Origin: Nematopogon swammerdamellus
Taxonomy: Eukaryota > Arthropoda > Insecta > Lepidoptera > Adelidae
NCBI GenBank assembly: GCA_946902875.1
Contig: OX336345.1
Location: 10,323,395-10,387,394, forward strand
Direction of reading: 5' to 3'
DNA: 64,000 bases
Made by a program: the position numbers and the translations under genes. Of the stretch, positions 24,170 through 33,480 are shown in pieces; within the stretch, counting starts at the first letter, position 1; each line of letters opens with the position of its first letter. The notes beneath the pieces were generated by a model, which saw nothing but the letters and a program-made list of their open reading frames with translations, was not told where the DNA came from and did not search any database.

Positions 24170-24544
24170 GTGTGTATTCATCGTTCTTCTTAACATTTCA
24201 GGTTCATTTTGTCTTAAAATTAAAGTTTGTGTTTTATATTGCAGATAGCGTTTTATACATTGAATATAATGTATCCAAAGAAGTGAACAATCTGTGAGGG
24301 AGATGTGTTACATTCTGTGGTGTTGCGATCCTTATCGAGCCGCGAGCATTATTGATGAGAGTGAAGTTAAATCAAATAGCCCCCAGACATTATTTGTTTA
24401 TTAATAAACATTGAAAAATAAACAGCCGCAGGTACGTTGGGGCCAAACGATTGCACAAGTGGCCGATATTGACAGGCGAGTGTCGAAGTGATTGTTAACA
24501 TTTTAACATAAATGCAGTCAGTCCTTATTTTTTATTTTCTATGC
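24170..24544. other. Noncoding DNA
   Basis: No recognised element. A cag|gtacg donor-like word at 24,430 has no exon support. Confidence 0.45.
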
Positions 24545-24729
24545 AGTGAAAACGCCAGTATTTTTGATTTCTTTATTATTGCTCACTTACATCTATGTCA
24601 GTTCAAGTCAGTCATGCCAGAATCTTGTAGAGTTGAAAGAGATAATCTTTTTTAAATGTTATTTGTGTTTTAGCATGCGTTTATCAGCAATTGGACATAA
24701 TATATTTGAACCAACTGTCTTCTTGTTAG
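24545..24729 (+). CDS. Weak candidate exon with hydrophobic N-terminus
   Basis: After a good acceptor (tttctatgcag|TG) the frame reads KTPVFLISLLLLTYIYVSSS and then QSCQNLVELKE. It stays open to a donor ttag|gtaggt at 24,729. If the upstream exon ended in A, the start codon would be split by the intron. Signal-peptide-like hydrophobic stretches are common by chance in AT-rich DNA, and the later residues are not protein-like. This is therefore a candidate only. Confidence 0.22.
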
Positions 24730-24999
24730 GTAGGTACTCATGTATAAATAGTAACTTTCAATGTTCTTTTGGGTAACTTGTATTGTTTTTACATAATTAG
24801 TTTATGACGTAAAAGTCACGTTTCTTGAACGGAGTGTTTTTTTATTCTTCAGAAAAATCATAGCCCTTTTTTTCAGCTTCGCTGTTGTCGATGGAATACC
24901 TTTATTGATCTGAGGTTGAAAGCAATGATTCAAAATATTATATTATAATCCTTAGTTTTAGACAGACAATCTAGCGGACGGTGACAGCAGCAGGTGGAG

Positions 25000-25700
25000 T
25001 GTAAGTCGTGACAGTAACGGCAGATCTGAAGCGGATACCGGCTACTGAACATTACTGTGTAGATAACGCATTTTTCCATGAACTCTGACGCACCGGGACA
25101 AGCGCTGGATGCCGTATCGCCTCATATCAGCGCTACTGAGAATACTAATGTACCTCTCACTAGGTGGGTGGTTGTAGAAACTGCAACCATGCTGATCCGT
25201 TTAGAGAATCGTACTGAGATGGCTGCGATTCTAAGAACAATTCGCTAACAAAGCAACCGGAAAACAATTGTTGAGGGAGCTGGGGCAAGAGGCTGCGTGA
25301 ATCGTCTGGGGACAGTCGGGCCGGCTCGTTCCTCCTCCAGCGCATCGGTCTGCCCGTGCAGAGCGGGAACGCTGCGAGCGTTATCCCCATAACGCTCGCA
25401 GCGTTCCCCCTCCCTTCCTCCCCCGTTATGGGGGCCTTTCCACCGTCGGGGCCCATGGATGAGATTTTCTATCTCGTTTAATGGGCACCGACGACGTGGT
25501 TGGTGGCTCCCGGCACCGCTGAAATTCTGGCTCGTCTGTCCCTGGACGGTTTTTATTATTGATAATTTTTTTTAGGTTTAGATTAAAATTTTTAAGATAG
25601 TTTAAGATTGTTAGTTTAATATAATAGATTTATATTTTATGTTATTTAATAAGGTTTTTTTACTAGTAATAAAGAGAACAGTATTTATTATATTCGCTAA
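25000..25700. repeat. GC-rich, probably retrotransposon-derived block with AT-rich tail
   Basis: A GC-rich segment (25,000-25,560) changes abruptly into a T/A-rich tail with aataaa-like words (25,560-25,690), the usual layout of a retrotransposon 3' end. It holds an exceptional hairpin (25,365-25,408). No frame of 25,160-25,456 shows a domain. Family not recognised. Confidence 0.4.
25365..25408. repeat. 20-bp perfect-stem hairpin with 4-nt loop
   Basis: The arm gggaacgctgcgagcgttat is followed by cccc and then the exact reverse complement. Very GC-rich and perfectly paired, it would extrude or fold stably in DNA or RNA. Confidence 0.92.
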
Positions 25701-25708
25701 TAGCACAT

Positions 25709-25984
25709 TTGCTCGTTCACAAGTTAGTAGATAACCTGTCGAGTAACATAAAACATTTTGATCTAGATATTACAGACTTTTTCTCAAGTAGTTATTATAA
25801 CGAATACATTTGTGATGGTGTAAAGTGCAGAGCAGTGCAGACTAATTTTGAATTTGCATTATACTGCGACCCAGAATTTTCACATCACGATTCAGTCCAC
25901 CTTCGTCATTACAATAACATTGGGTGTAACAAAGCATTATCAGAGTTATTGTACACAGCCTATATTCGCGGAAATCCGCATTGA
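25709..25984 (+). pseudogene. Unrecognised coding-like fragment
   Basis: An open frame without an ATG reads DITDFFSSSYYNEYICDGVK, then 'CRAVQTNFEFALYCDPEFSH' and 'LRHYNNIGCNKALSELLYTA', ending YIRGNPH*. It has balanced amino-acid use, three cysteines, many aromatics and no low complexity, unlike chance frames nearby. I do not recognise the family. The last 28 bp (25,963-25,990) reappear inverted at 26,487-26,513. It may be an exon (a weak acceptor ctaatag lies at 25,703) or a transposon gene fragment. Confidence 0.38.
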
Positions 25985-26034
25985 CGATTCAGGATAGTTT
26001 CAGTAGCTGAGACTAGTCTGACGCATTTTATGTA

Positions 26035-26513
26035 AACCAGCTTGGGTGGCTGTGCCGAGAGACCAATGGTGCAGTCGACAGAGCCAAAATCACCTCTCCT
26101 CGCGAAGCCACGCTCAGTTAGGTGCCATGCCAGCAGATATTCGGACTGTTGCTAGGCTGTCTAGCCCGTTAATACGGCGCTTGAAGACACCCAGGTTAAA
26201 TGATTCAGGAAATACACTCACCGGAAGACAGTTCCACACTCTAGCGGTGCGACATAGAAACTATTTAGAGAACCGATGGGTTCGCAAAAGCCCAATGTCA
26301 ACAACAAAAGGGTGCTGAGTCTCTCTGCGATGAGTTATGCGGAGATAGGACGGGTGGCGGGAATAAGGGATGCTAGTTCCGCAGAACAGCGTCCGTGATA
26401 GTATCTGTAAAACAGACTAAGCGAACCCACAAATCGTCTGTGACTCATAGATAAAAACTAGTCTCAACAACGGAGAATCTCTTGAATCGTCGGTGCGGAT
26501 TTCCGCGAATAGA
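26035..26513 (-). pseudogene. LINE-A ORF2 C-terminus and 3' tail, decayed
   Basis: Minus-strand translation gives 'SHRRFVGSLSLFYRYYHGRC' and 'SAELASLIPATR', aligned with HRRIVGSLSLFYRYYYGRCS of the 16,752-17,478 copy. Stops and frameshifts follow. The 3' tail ('gaggagaggtgattttggct', 'cacagccacccaagctggtt') is shared with 22,930-23,035 and, importantly, with the 3' tail of the SINE at 27,702-28,115. Confidence 0.75.
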
Positions 26514-26726
26514 CCCGCAGGTTTCAGCACAGTACTTCGTTCACCGACACCTGGGTCCTGGGGCTCAAATAATCGACCTATCGCAAGAGGTCGACACCTT
26601 CACCACTATGCTATCACCGCCACAGTTGAACGACGTCACCACTATCAAATATTATTCCATCGACGAATCCTCAGTGCTTGACCTTTTCACAGTAAGAATG
26701 TAGAACGGGTGTCGTGCGCGTGTGGT

Positions 26727-26868
26727 ATGAAGCGTGTACGCGGCCGGGGTGTGGCGCTGCTCACTGCTCTCTATTGTGCGCAGGCGCGGGCGGAGGCTGC
26801 GACCATGACATTACACTTTCTGCAGAGCGGACCGAGCTGTGTAGACCCAGAGTATAGGAACCTTGTAG
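26727..26868 (+). CDS. Candidate exon of unknown secreted protein
   Basis: From the ATG at 26,727 the frame reads MKRVRGRGVALLTALYCAQA and then 'RAEAATMTLHFLQSGPSCVD', 'PEYRNLVG'. It has a basic start, a modest hydrophobic core and an alanine-rich cleavage region. A donor ttgtag|gtactc follows at 26,868. Alternatively, one of two acceptor-like sites (ttgtgcgcag before 26,784; ctttctgcag before 26,826) starts an internal exon. The product is unknown. It cannot be spliced in frame directly to the 21,897 donor using those acceptors. Confidence 0.3.
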
Positions 26869-26929
26869 GTACTCATGTAGATATATTGACTGAATTAATC
26901 ACAGGTATGTTTATGTATGTATTGTAGTA

Positions 26930-27700
26930 TGCCCCTTGCGAATAATGTAATACATATTTCTTAACGATGTTTTCCTCCACCTGAATTATACGAGTACTTA
27001 GACTAGCTATAAGCTGTTTTCGCATAAATTCCGATGCTACAGCTAGTCTGGCTCCGATTTTTTCCGACTTTCAACCAGACTACCAGCCTCTATTTCAATT
27101 AAATTCAAATGTATTTATTTCTCATTTTTTTTAGTATGTTATGTAGGTATACAATCATACCATATATACATATCAGGTGAGCTGAGAAAAAGGTTTTGAC
27201 GCAGCTAGTGACACTGCTACTTGCAGATTTATGACAGCTTGATGTACATAATAGCTATAATACATACATATAAGCTATACCGTTTGCCATGTATGCATTT
27301 TTGCGTATTATCCGAAAACAGTTCAACAGATTTATATGGGGGTTTCAGCAGTATAATCTGGGATGCTTGTTGGTACATATGACATCACGTTATTGTTAAC
27401 ACGAGCGGAGCCGTGGGCAGAGACAATATAATACATATTATGTAGAGAAAGAAAAGAAAAAAGTTGTTTATTGAATGAAGTAAACAAATTTTACATACAA
27501 TACCTTATATGTTAACTTATTCAATAGGTATGCCTCAATGAATTGTTGTATGTAATTAACTAGTGGAACCCTGTTTCCAATTTTAAGTTTCCATACGCAA
27601 TGGGAAACAGGGTCGTTCATCTCCAAATCATTTACGTGTGTACCCATACATATATTAATAAAATGACAAAGTATCTTCTGCTTAGAAATATTCAGTAAAT
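26930..27700. other. Noncoding DNA
   Basis: A short Helitron-like tail (acacgagcggagccgtgggc, 27,398-27,417) and AT-rich DNA. The minus-strand frame 27,468-27,806 crosses the poly(T) of the next SINE and is spurious. Confidence 0.45.
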
Positions 27701-27701
27701 T

Positions 27702-28115
27702 TTTTTTTTTTTTTTTTTTATGTAATCCGGTATGGGTGGCTGAGTCGGAGGGGCCAAAGCGCATGCTCCGACCAGCCAATATCACCTCCGAGAAGGTAGG
27801 TGCCATACCGGAGACTTCCCTGGATTGCTGGCTATACTGGACTAGAGGAGAACACAGCCGAGGCTGCTATGCGGCCATCTTACATCCAGTACGGTGGTAC
27901 CAACCCAGTCGGCTACAATTTGAGCCTACCACCTAGTAAGGGGCAAGGGAAGGGACCTACAGTTTTACACCGGTTCCGAACGGTGAAGCAGCAGGTGTAG
28001 GTATGCACGTAATTTTTTTCGTCAGAAAAAACTCATTGGTACACGCCGACGGGATTCGAACCGCGGACCTCTCGCATGAGAAGCCGATGCCCAAACCACT
28101 CGGCCACCCGCCGCT
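27702..28115 (-). mobile_element. tRNA-headed SINE with LINE-A tail
   Basis: On the minus strand the head starts near 28,115 with a tRNA A box (tggccgagtgg, 28,096-28,106) and B box (ggttcgaatcc, 28,052-28,062) spaced as in a tRNA gene. The body ('gtaggtcccttcccttgccc', 'tgggttggtaccaccgtact') is the same as in the 5S-headed SINEs. The last ~110 bp before the A-run match the LINE-A 3' tail at 26,035-26,150 instead of tail B. Pol III transcription and LINE-A-driven retrotransposition are inferred. Confidence 0.8.
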
Positions 28116-28189
28116 TAAAAATAAGAGCTCAACAGAAAAGTAAGCCGCCTACTTATATCTAGTAGAAAGAATAAGATGATTTACTTACT

Positions 28190-28405
28190 GCCTACATGCT
28201 AATTTCAAAATATATTTCAATTTTCGCCGTCCCCTTTCCACCTCCGCACTACGCGTCTGGGCAGGGGATGCACCCCTATTCAATCGACCTACCACGGATT
28301 TGTAGGTCTTTTATTCACAGTAACGGGAAAATGTGGAACGCACTCCCTGTCAATCTATTTCCTCCCAAGTACAGCCTGGGGTTTTTCAAAGGGGCGTGAG
28401 AGTCA
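28190..28405 (+). pseudogene. LINE ORF2 last segment
   Basis: The frame reads 'SFIHSNGKMWNALPVNLFPP' and 'KYSLGFFKGA*', the W-N-x-LP...FP..Y....FK pattern that ends CR1/Jockey-like ORF2 proteins, as in the 16,752-17,478 copy. No upstream part remains. Confidence 0.65.
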
Positions 28406-28880
28406 GGCCGGCATGGCATTCGCAATCCTCGTGCATCACAGAATGTCCATAGGTATAGTAAGACACTTACTTGTAGGTGAGATTATGCCACATGTCGCGC
28501 TATCCATAAAAAATAAAAATAAACAATAATTAATACCTAATTTAAAACGGATTTTAGAGAAGAATCGTTTTCATTGTTGTACTATATCAACCAAAGGAGT
28601 CTTTGAAGAAAGAAAATAAAAAAGATTATACACATCCAAAGAGATTTAAATATTTAATAGTAGAGAAGAGACGTAATAGGATAAGGTGACGGCTCTAGGT
28701 ATGGTCGAGCGCACGCGCACGCACGACACGTCGCGTCTCGCGTCGCGGCTACTGAACCGTTCGCGCTACAGCCCGGCACGGGTGGCTAGGCCTACGGCTC
28801 ACGCCGAACTGCGCACGAGTGTACGCTATCAGTACGACGTACTTGTGTGCCGGTTTGCACGTCAATAATTATTGTGTCGT
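28406..28880. other. Noncoding DNA
   Basis: AT-rich, then a (CGCA)n/CGTCGCG-rich patch at 28,705-28,755. The 60-aa frame over it is composition-driven. Confidence 0.45.
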
Positions 28881-28884
28881 AAGT

Positions 28885-28990
28885 TTTTTTTTTTTTTATG
28901 GAAACTAACACGGTTGGCTACATCACCTACAACATCCGTGATGTCAGCCCATAACACCGGGTGAACTAAGTGCCATGCCAGTGCTACCCT
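28885..28990 (-). repeat. Tail B fragment
   Basis: T-run then 'atggaaactaacacggttgg' and 'ctacatcacctacaacatcc', ending near 'gggtgaactaagtgccatgc'. Same as the 3' end of the 5S-headed SINE; the body is missing. Confidence 0.75.
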
Positions 28991-29064
28991 TATCTTAAGT
29001 ATATTATCTCCTGTAAACCTGTATTAGCCAAATGTCAATTAAATAGTTATATTTTAGACACGAG

Positions 29065-29425
29065 TGACCTTTGTGGGGTCGGTACTTGAAAAGAATAGCC
29101 TCACTGCATCATTCTCCGTGCATCTCGTAAAAGGCGACTACGGGATAAGGACAAGATGCCGTGCTAAAGGGCGACAGGCTAGCCACCTCTCACCTTGGCG
29201 CGGTCCTTCCACCAAGTCCAGCAGCAGGTAGGTCTTCGTGCCTTACTTGCTGCTTGATCTATCATCGGTGCTATCTTGTCCTATCCTAATACTTTGCTAG
29301 ACATGGTGGTCGGTGTTGTGCTGTAATTACCAGACTACTTTACCAAAGTTCCTGCAGCACAACACCGATTACTCTGGTTACTCCGATGGTCAGGATACAG
29401 CGCGTGGTATGTATGATCCAAAGCT
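29065..29425 (+). repeat. Family C dispersed repeat ((TATG)n-tailed)
   Basis: 'ggggtcggtacttgaaaaga', 'cgtgcatctcgtaaaaggcg', 'gggcgacaggctagccacct' and 'ggtggtcggtgttgtgctgt', ending 'ggatacagcgcgtggtatgt'. Other copies: 37,847-38,180, 40,795-41,112 (minus), 56,218-56,470, 59,553-59,640 (fragment), 60,998-61,493. About 340 bp without coding; the terminal (TATG)n acts as the 3' tail. Which retrotransposon family moves it is unknown. Confidence 0.8.
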
Positions 29426-29429
29426 ACTA

Positions 29430-29918
29430 GTCAAAAGTGTTAAATCTGACTTTCTAATCCATGTTTATCCAAATCCAAATGTTCCTAAGTGAATCGAGCA
29501 ACGACCATACATACAGACGAAACTGTATGTTCAAAATATTTTTATAAATATTAACATGAGAATGTCAATTCCGTAAAAAGATAAAAATTAACTTTGAATA
29601 TATTAAATGAAATGTTATCGACATTGTCTTTACAATAACGTCAATAAAACAACGCAGGAACGTCGAGCATTTCTGTGACAAGCTCGATAGAGTCCTTACA
29701 TTTTTAAAGAGAAGCCACCACTCATATTGTCAGATTTTCTACTTGAATTCGTAGACTTTTTTCCCACGGCTTCGCTCGCGGTAGACTCGATTTAATAGAA
29801 AATCAAATTTAACCATAAATATCGTTTTTGATAAACGATCGTTTTTCTAAATAAAAAGCATTTATTTTCATAAAATATAAAAAAGTAATCCTAATATCTA
29901 AACAATTAAAAACCTACC
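29430..29918. other. Noncoding DNA
   Basis: AT-rich. A Helitron-like end word (cccacggcttcgctcgcgg) lies at 29,763-29,781. No exon seen. Confidence 0.45.
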
Positions 29919-29919
29919 T

Positions 29920-30075
29920 AACAAACATTAAAATAACTATCAAAAGGGGCGTTTTCAAATGTTCCTAGAACACTTGCGGCATTACCCCGCTGGATGGCAA
30001 GGCTTACTCTTTTAATGAAGTCCACCAGCAGAGACCCAAGCCTCTTCAAGAAACTTTTGGCTTCACTGCTCCACG
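29920..30075 (-). pseudogene. 3' end of the WDAT-type LINE
   Basis: Minus strand reads 'AKSFLKRLGSLLVDFIKR' and, in a shifted frame, 'LAIQRGNAASVLGTFENAPF'. It then continues with the same 3' UTR as the 14,575-15,065 copy. Strongly 5' truncated. Confidence 0.75.
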
Positions 30076-30079
30076 GATC

Positions 30080-30312
30080 GATTCTCTTATATTCTCTATC
30101 TCTCTCTTTCTATACTTTCTTTGATATTCTCCCGTCCATTCTATACTTTCTTTGATACTGCTAAGCCCTAAGGCGATTTAACGTGATAGTATATAGCCTA
30201 ATAGTGAGCTTCGAGAACCACTCTTTTCATTGGTGCAAACCGCATCAAAATCTGTTCAGTTATTCCGGAGTTTACCTCAAACATACATACAGACACGTTC
30301 CCTATTATATGT
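30080..30312 (+). repeat. Simple CT-rich sequence and RTE-like tail scrap
   Basis: A TCTC-rich stretch with a duplicated 'tatactttctttgatattct'-like word (30,111-30,155) is followed by 'gcaaaccgcatcaaaatctg' and 'catacatacagacacg', a LINE/SINE 3' tail related to the one at 3,575-3,755. Confidence 0.45.
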
Positions 30313-30454
30313 AAGAAGTAGAGACAGAGACTAGCGTGAGGACGGGTCCAAACGAGCTCAACTCCTCAGATGTCCTCACTAAAGTGGTGGCCTCCCCCAC
30401 TTTGCTCACCAACGCGCCTTGGAAACTCATAGATGACTCTCTGGCTTATCGGCA

Positions 30455-30560
30455 CCGCATCATCATCGTCATCAGCCCGTATCGATCCACTGCTGGACAT
30501 AGGCCTCTCCCGAAGCACGCCACCACACGCGATCTTCCGGCGCCGCATAGGGCGAGATAT
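30455..30560 (-). repeat. RTE-like LINE 3' end fragment
   Basis: 'catcatcgtcatcagcccgt' and 'ccactgctggacataggcct' match the 3' end of the 8,995-9,500 relic. Too short for coding. The two overlapping frames here are spurious. Confidence 0.7.
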
Positions 30561-30564
30561 TTTG

Positions 30565-31155
30565 TGTTAAAGGACATAATCCATACTTTTGCATATCATT
30601 GGTTGCATTTTAATATCTCCTTCACACGTAGAAATGCTCGAAGCTTTAATTAAATTTTCTTCCATATTGGACACAAAAAGTATTTACGACTTCAAATCTG
30701 AAAAAAGTATTCCGTAATTAACTACTTACTTTTAAAACGCATTTTTCTGGAACAACTTTGAATTACTATCTCTATTTTTTACCTATGGTGGTATGTTGTG
30801 ACGTGGTACGGTAAAGTTATGTATGAGAGAAAATACGAATTTAAACGCGGCTTACATTAAAATATAGAGGTTATGTTAGCGCATGCGCAAGAGCAGGGTG
30901 GCTCCATAAGGAATGCTGTGCTATGAGGGATTGTATTAAGTCCGATGACCATAAATCACGGGACACCTATAAAGTATAAATCAACAGCAATATAAAGTAT
31001 ACTCATATTGTTCTCGGCCGCGAGACAATAAAAATATTTGACGATGTGCACTGTGGAAGGGTTCCGTTTGAATTTTTTTTTAACAACCTTCTCCAAAAAA
31101 AAAAGACGTTATCAATTCGACCCCTATGTGTATGTAATATCTTTGGAATTGCACA
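30565..31155. other. Noncoding DNA
   Basis: Nothing recognised. Confidence 0.45.
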
Positions 31156-31157
31156 TG

Positions 31158-31527
31158 TTTTTTTTTTATGGAAACTGACACGATTGGCTACATCACCTAC
31201 AACATCCGTGATGTCAGCCCATAACACCGGGTGAACTAGGTGCCATGTCAGTGCTTCCCTTCGGTCGTGCCGGCTACACTGAACTGGACGGAAAACACAA
31301 ACATAGCCGTTTCGACCGACGTTTCATTCAGTGCGGTGGTATCAACCCGGGCGGGTTGAACCCTACCACCAAGCAAGGTAAGAAGGGAAGGGACCTACAG
31401 TCTTACATGGATTCCGAACCACGGTCAGCCTCCAACGGTCACCCATCCAAATACTGACCGGCCCAGCGTTGCTTAACAATCAATAGCAACAGTCGACTGT
31501 CTGCACCACTGAGCTATCGAGGCTGAC
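31158..31527 (-). mobile_element. 5S/tRNA-headed SINE with tail B, full-length
   Basis: Reverse-oriented copy of the 23,787-24,165 element, better preserved. On the minus strand the A-box word tagctcagtgg lies at 31,516-31,506. The 5S-like region at 31,476-31,440 contains 'gttaagcaacgctgggccgg' and then 'tcagtatttggatgggtg', very close to the 5S rRNA internal promoter. The body is shared with 27,702-28,115 and tail B ends in an A-run at 31,158-31,166. Length about 370 bp. Confidence 0.8.
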
Positions 31528-31529
31528 AT

Positions 31530-33480
31530 ACTTGTAAGTATAAACTTCGTTTGACTCTAATAATTTCACTCCCCATACAAATCGTTCAAGGGGAAACGCC
31601 ACTATGACCCCGGCGCTGCGCGCCGCACTAGCATTTGTGAGTTTTAGATTGGAAACATTTTATATTGTATAAATTAGGTTTGTATATTTACTTCATATAC
31701 ATTAATCAGCTAGCTTTCAATACATATTATCTTTCTTTATTTCATAAAAGCTTAAAATAGTTCTTCAGTTTTATCCAATTTGGGTGAAGATCTGCACAAT
31801 TCAAATGCGTATCTCAACTTCGTGTAGCGATGCTCACGAATCCCTAAAACTCTTATTGGTACCTACGTACCTACACAATAAAGAATGACCATTTTCTCTT
31901 GTTTCGGACACGCTTAACCTGTGTTTGGCGCCACTATCGTTTGAACAATGACCGGTAAAATTATAGCTTTGACAGAACTTGTAACCTTCGGCATGGGCGG
32001 TGAGAGGCTGGTGTTGTCTTTTTGTTGGTGGAGGTTGTCTCGTCCCTCGCTCGGTTCGGCCTTGCACGTAGCGCTATGCCGCATACCTACACCAGATATA
32101 GTTGAGAAAGTATTGAGTTATATTGGGAATTTTAACAGCATTAATGTATTCCGCGGATTATTTAAATTCTTCCCCCAAGTACGTCGTCCTATAAGATTGC
32201 CGTTTGAGGTCATCGTTAATGGAATTGCTTCATTCAATAACAAGTCACTCACAGAAAATTTTGCATAAATAGATGTAGAAAATACGTGGATTTGTGAAAT
32301 TATTAATGTGAAAACGGAAAACGCACTTACTAGGAATCTAATCCATTCGATCCAACTCGTAGTTTTGAAAAAAAATCACGATTCCATTTTTAATTTTAAT
32401 TGTAATAAGTTTAATAATTGTCGTTGTCGAGCGTTCGAGACGCGCCGCGGGTAGAGTTACGAGTCTATCGGATTCGTACGTGAGTCAATTTCCACGCCTG
32501 TAGTGAGTCCGAACCATCGACGTTATCTTGATTTATACGTTTTATTAGCATTTATTATTCGATATTAATAAAGTGCATTTCTTGCGCTTTAATCGTTAAC
32601 GAAAGTCAGGTATAGACTGAAACTACCGAAACGAGACGATAGTGCATCAAATGCTTCAAGCACTGATTTTTCTGATTGCAAACGTAACTAATTATAGAAT
32701 AATTTCACAACTTTTAAATCTTGATAACGTAATATCGACTAAATACTGCACTAGGTCTTATCCGGAGCTCGCACGCGGTTAGTATCCGTGTCGGTCGGTG
32801 AAAAACAAAACATTTCATCATTATCGTTCCGATCGATCGAGTTTTGCATAGAATTATATAAATCGAGCAACTAGTGTTTATTTAGAAATGCACATATTAT
32901 GTATTAAGACCCGGTTGGATTAAGAACTCATAGGAAATATTAGGAAGTGCTGAATGACAACAAGTGTCGAACTAATTGACTTCCGAAATAGAGGTGAGAC
33001 CTTTACAAGCCCCTTATTCGTAAAAATACATGAAGTCTCATTCGTCCAGTTTCTTCAAAAGGCATTCCAATAAAATAATATAAAATCCTTCCGGATCCGA
33101 AGGTTCCACCCCCCGCGGCCATCATATTTATTGGACGCGAAGTCCGAGCGGACTTCTAATATTTATATTCTAACTCATGCGAGGAAATTGTCACATACAA
33201 TGAGCTGCAACAAAAGAACGAACGGGAGTTGACCTCGGACCCCCCACACCGGCTACCGAACCTCCTCGCCCTCACCTCCCCACCTCCCCACCGCCCCGCC
33301 CCGCAGCCGCCGCGCGGAGCCCAAATAATAAATGCGTTTTTGATCTATGATCTGAAACTGATACTTATTATGGCTTCTGTATAAAGGAGCTAAAGCACGG
33401 AGCGCGGTCACAACATGATAAATAACTCCAAATTGCTTGTAAGAGGTGAAACTTTTATCTCGATTCTTTTGTACATGTGT
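31530..33480. other. Unique-looking noncoding DNA
   Basis: No repeat recognised. CpG patches at 32,430-32,465 and 33,100-33,330 (the latter C-rich, ccccaccgccccgccccgca). The frames at 31,834-32,268 overlap on opposite strands without domain features. Confidence 0.45.
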
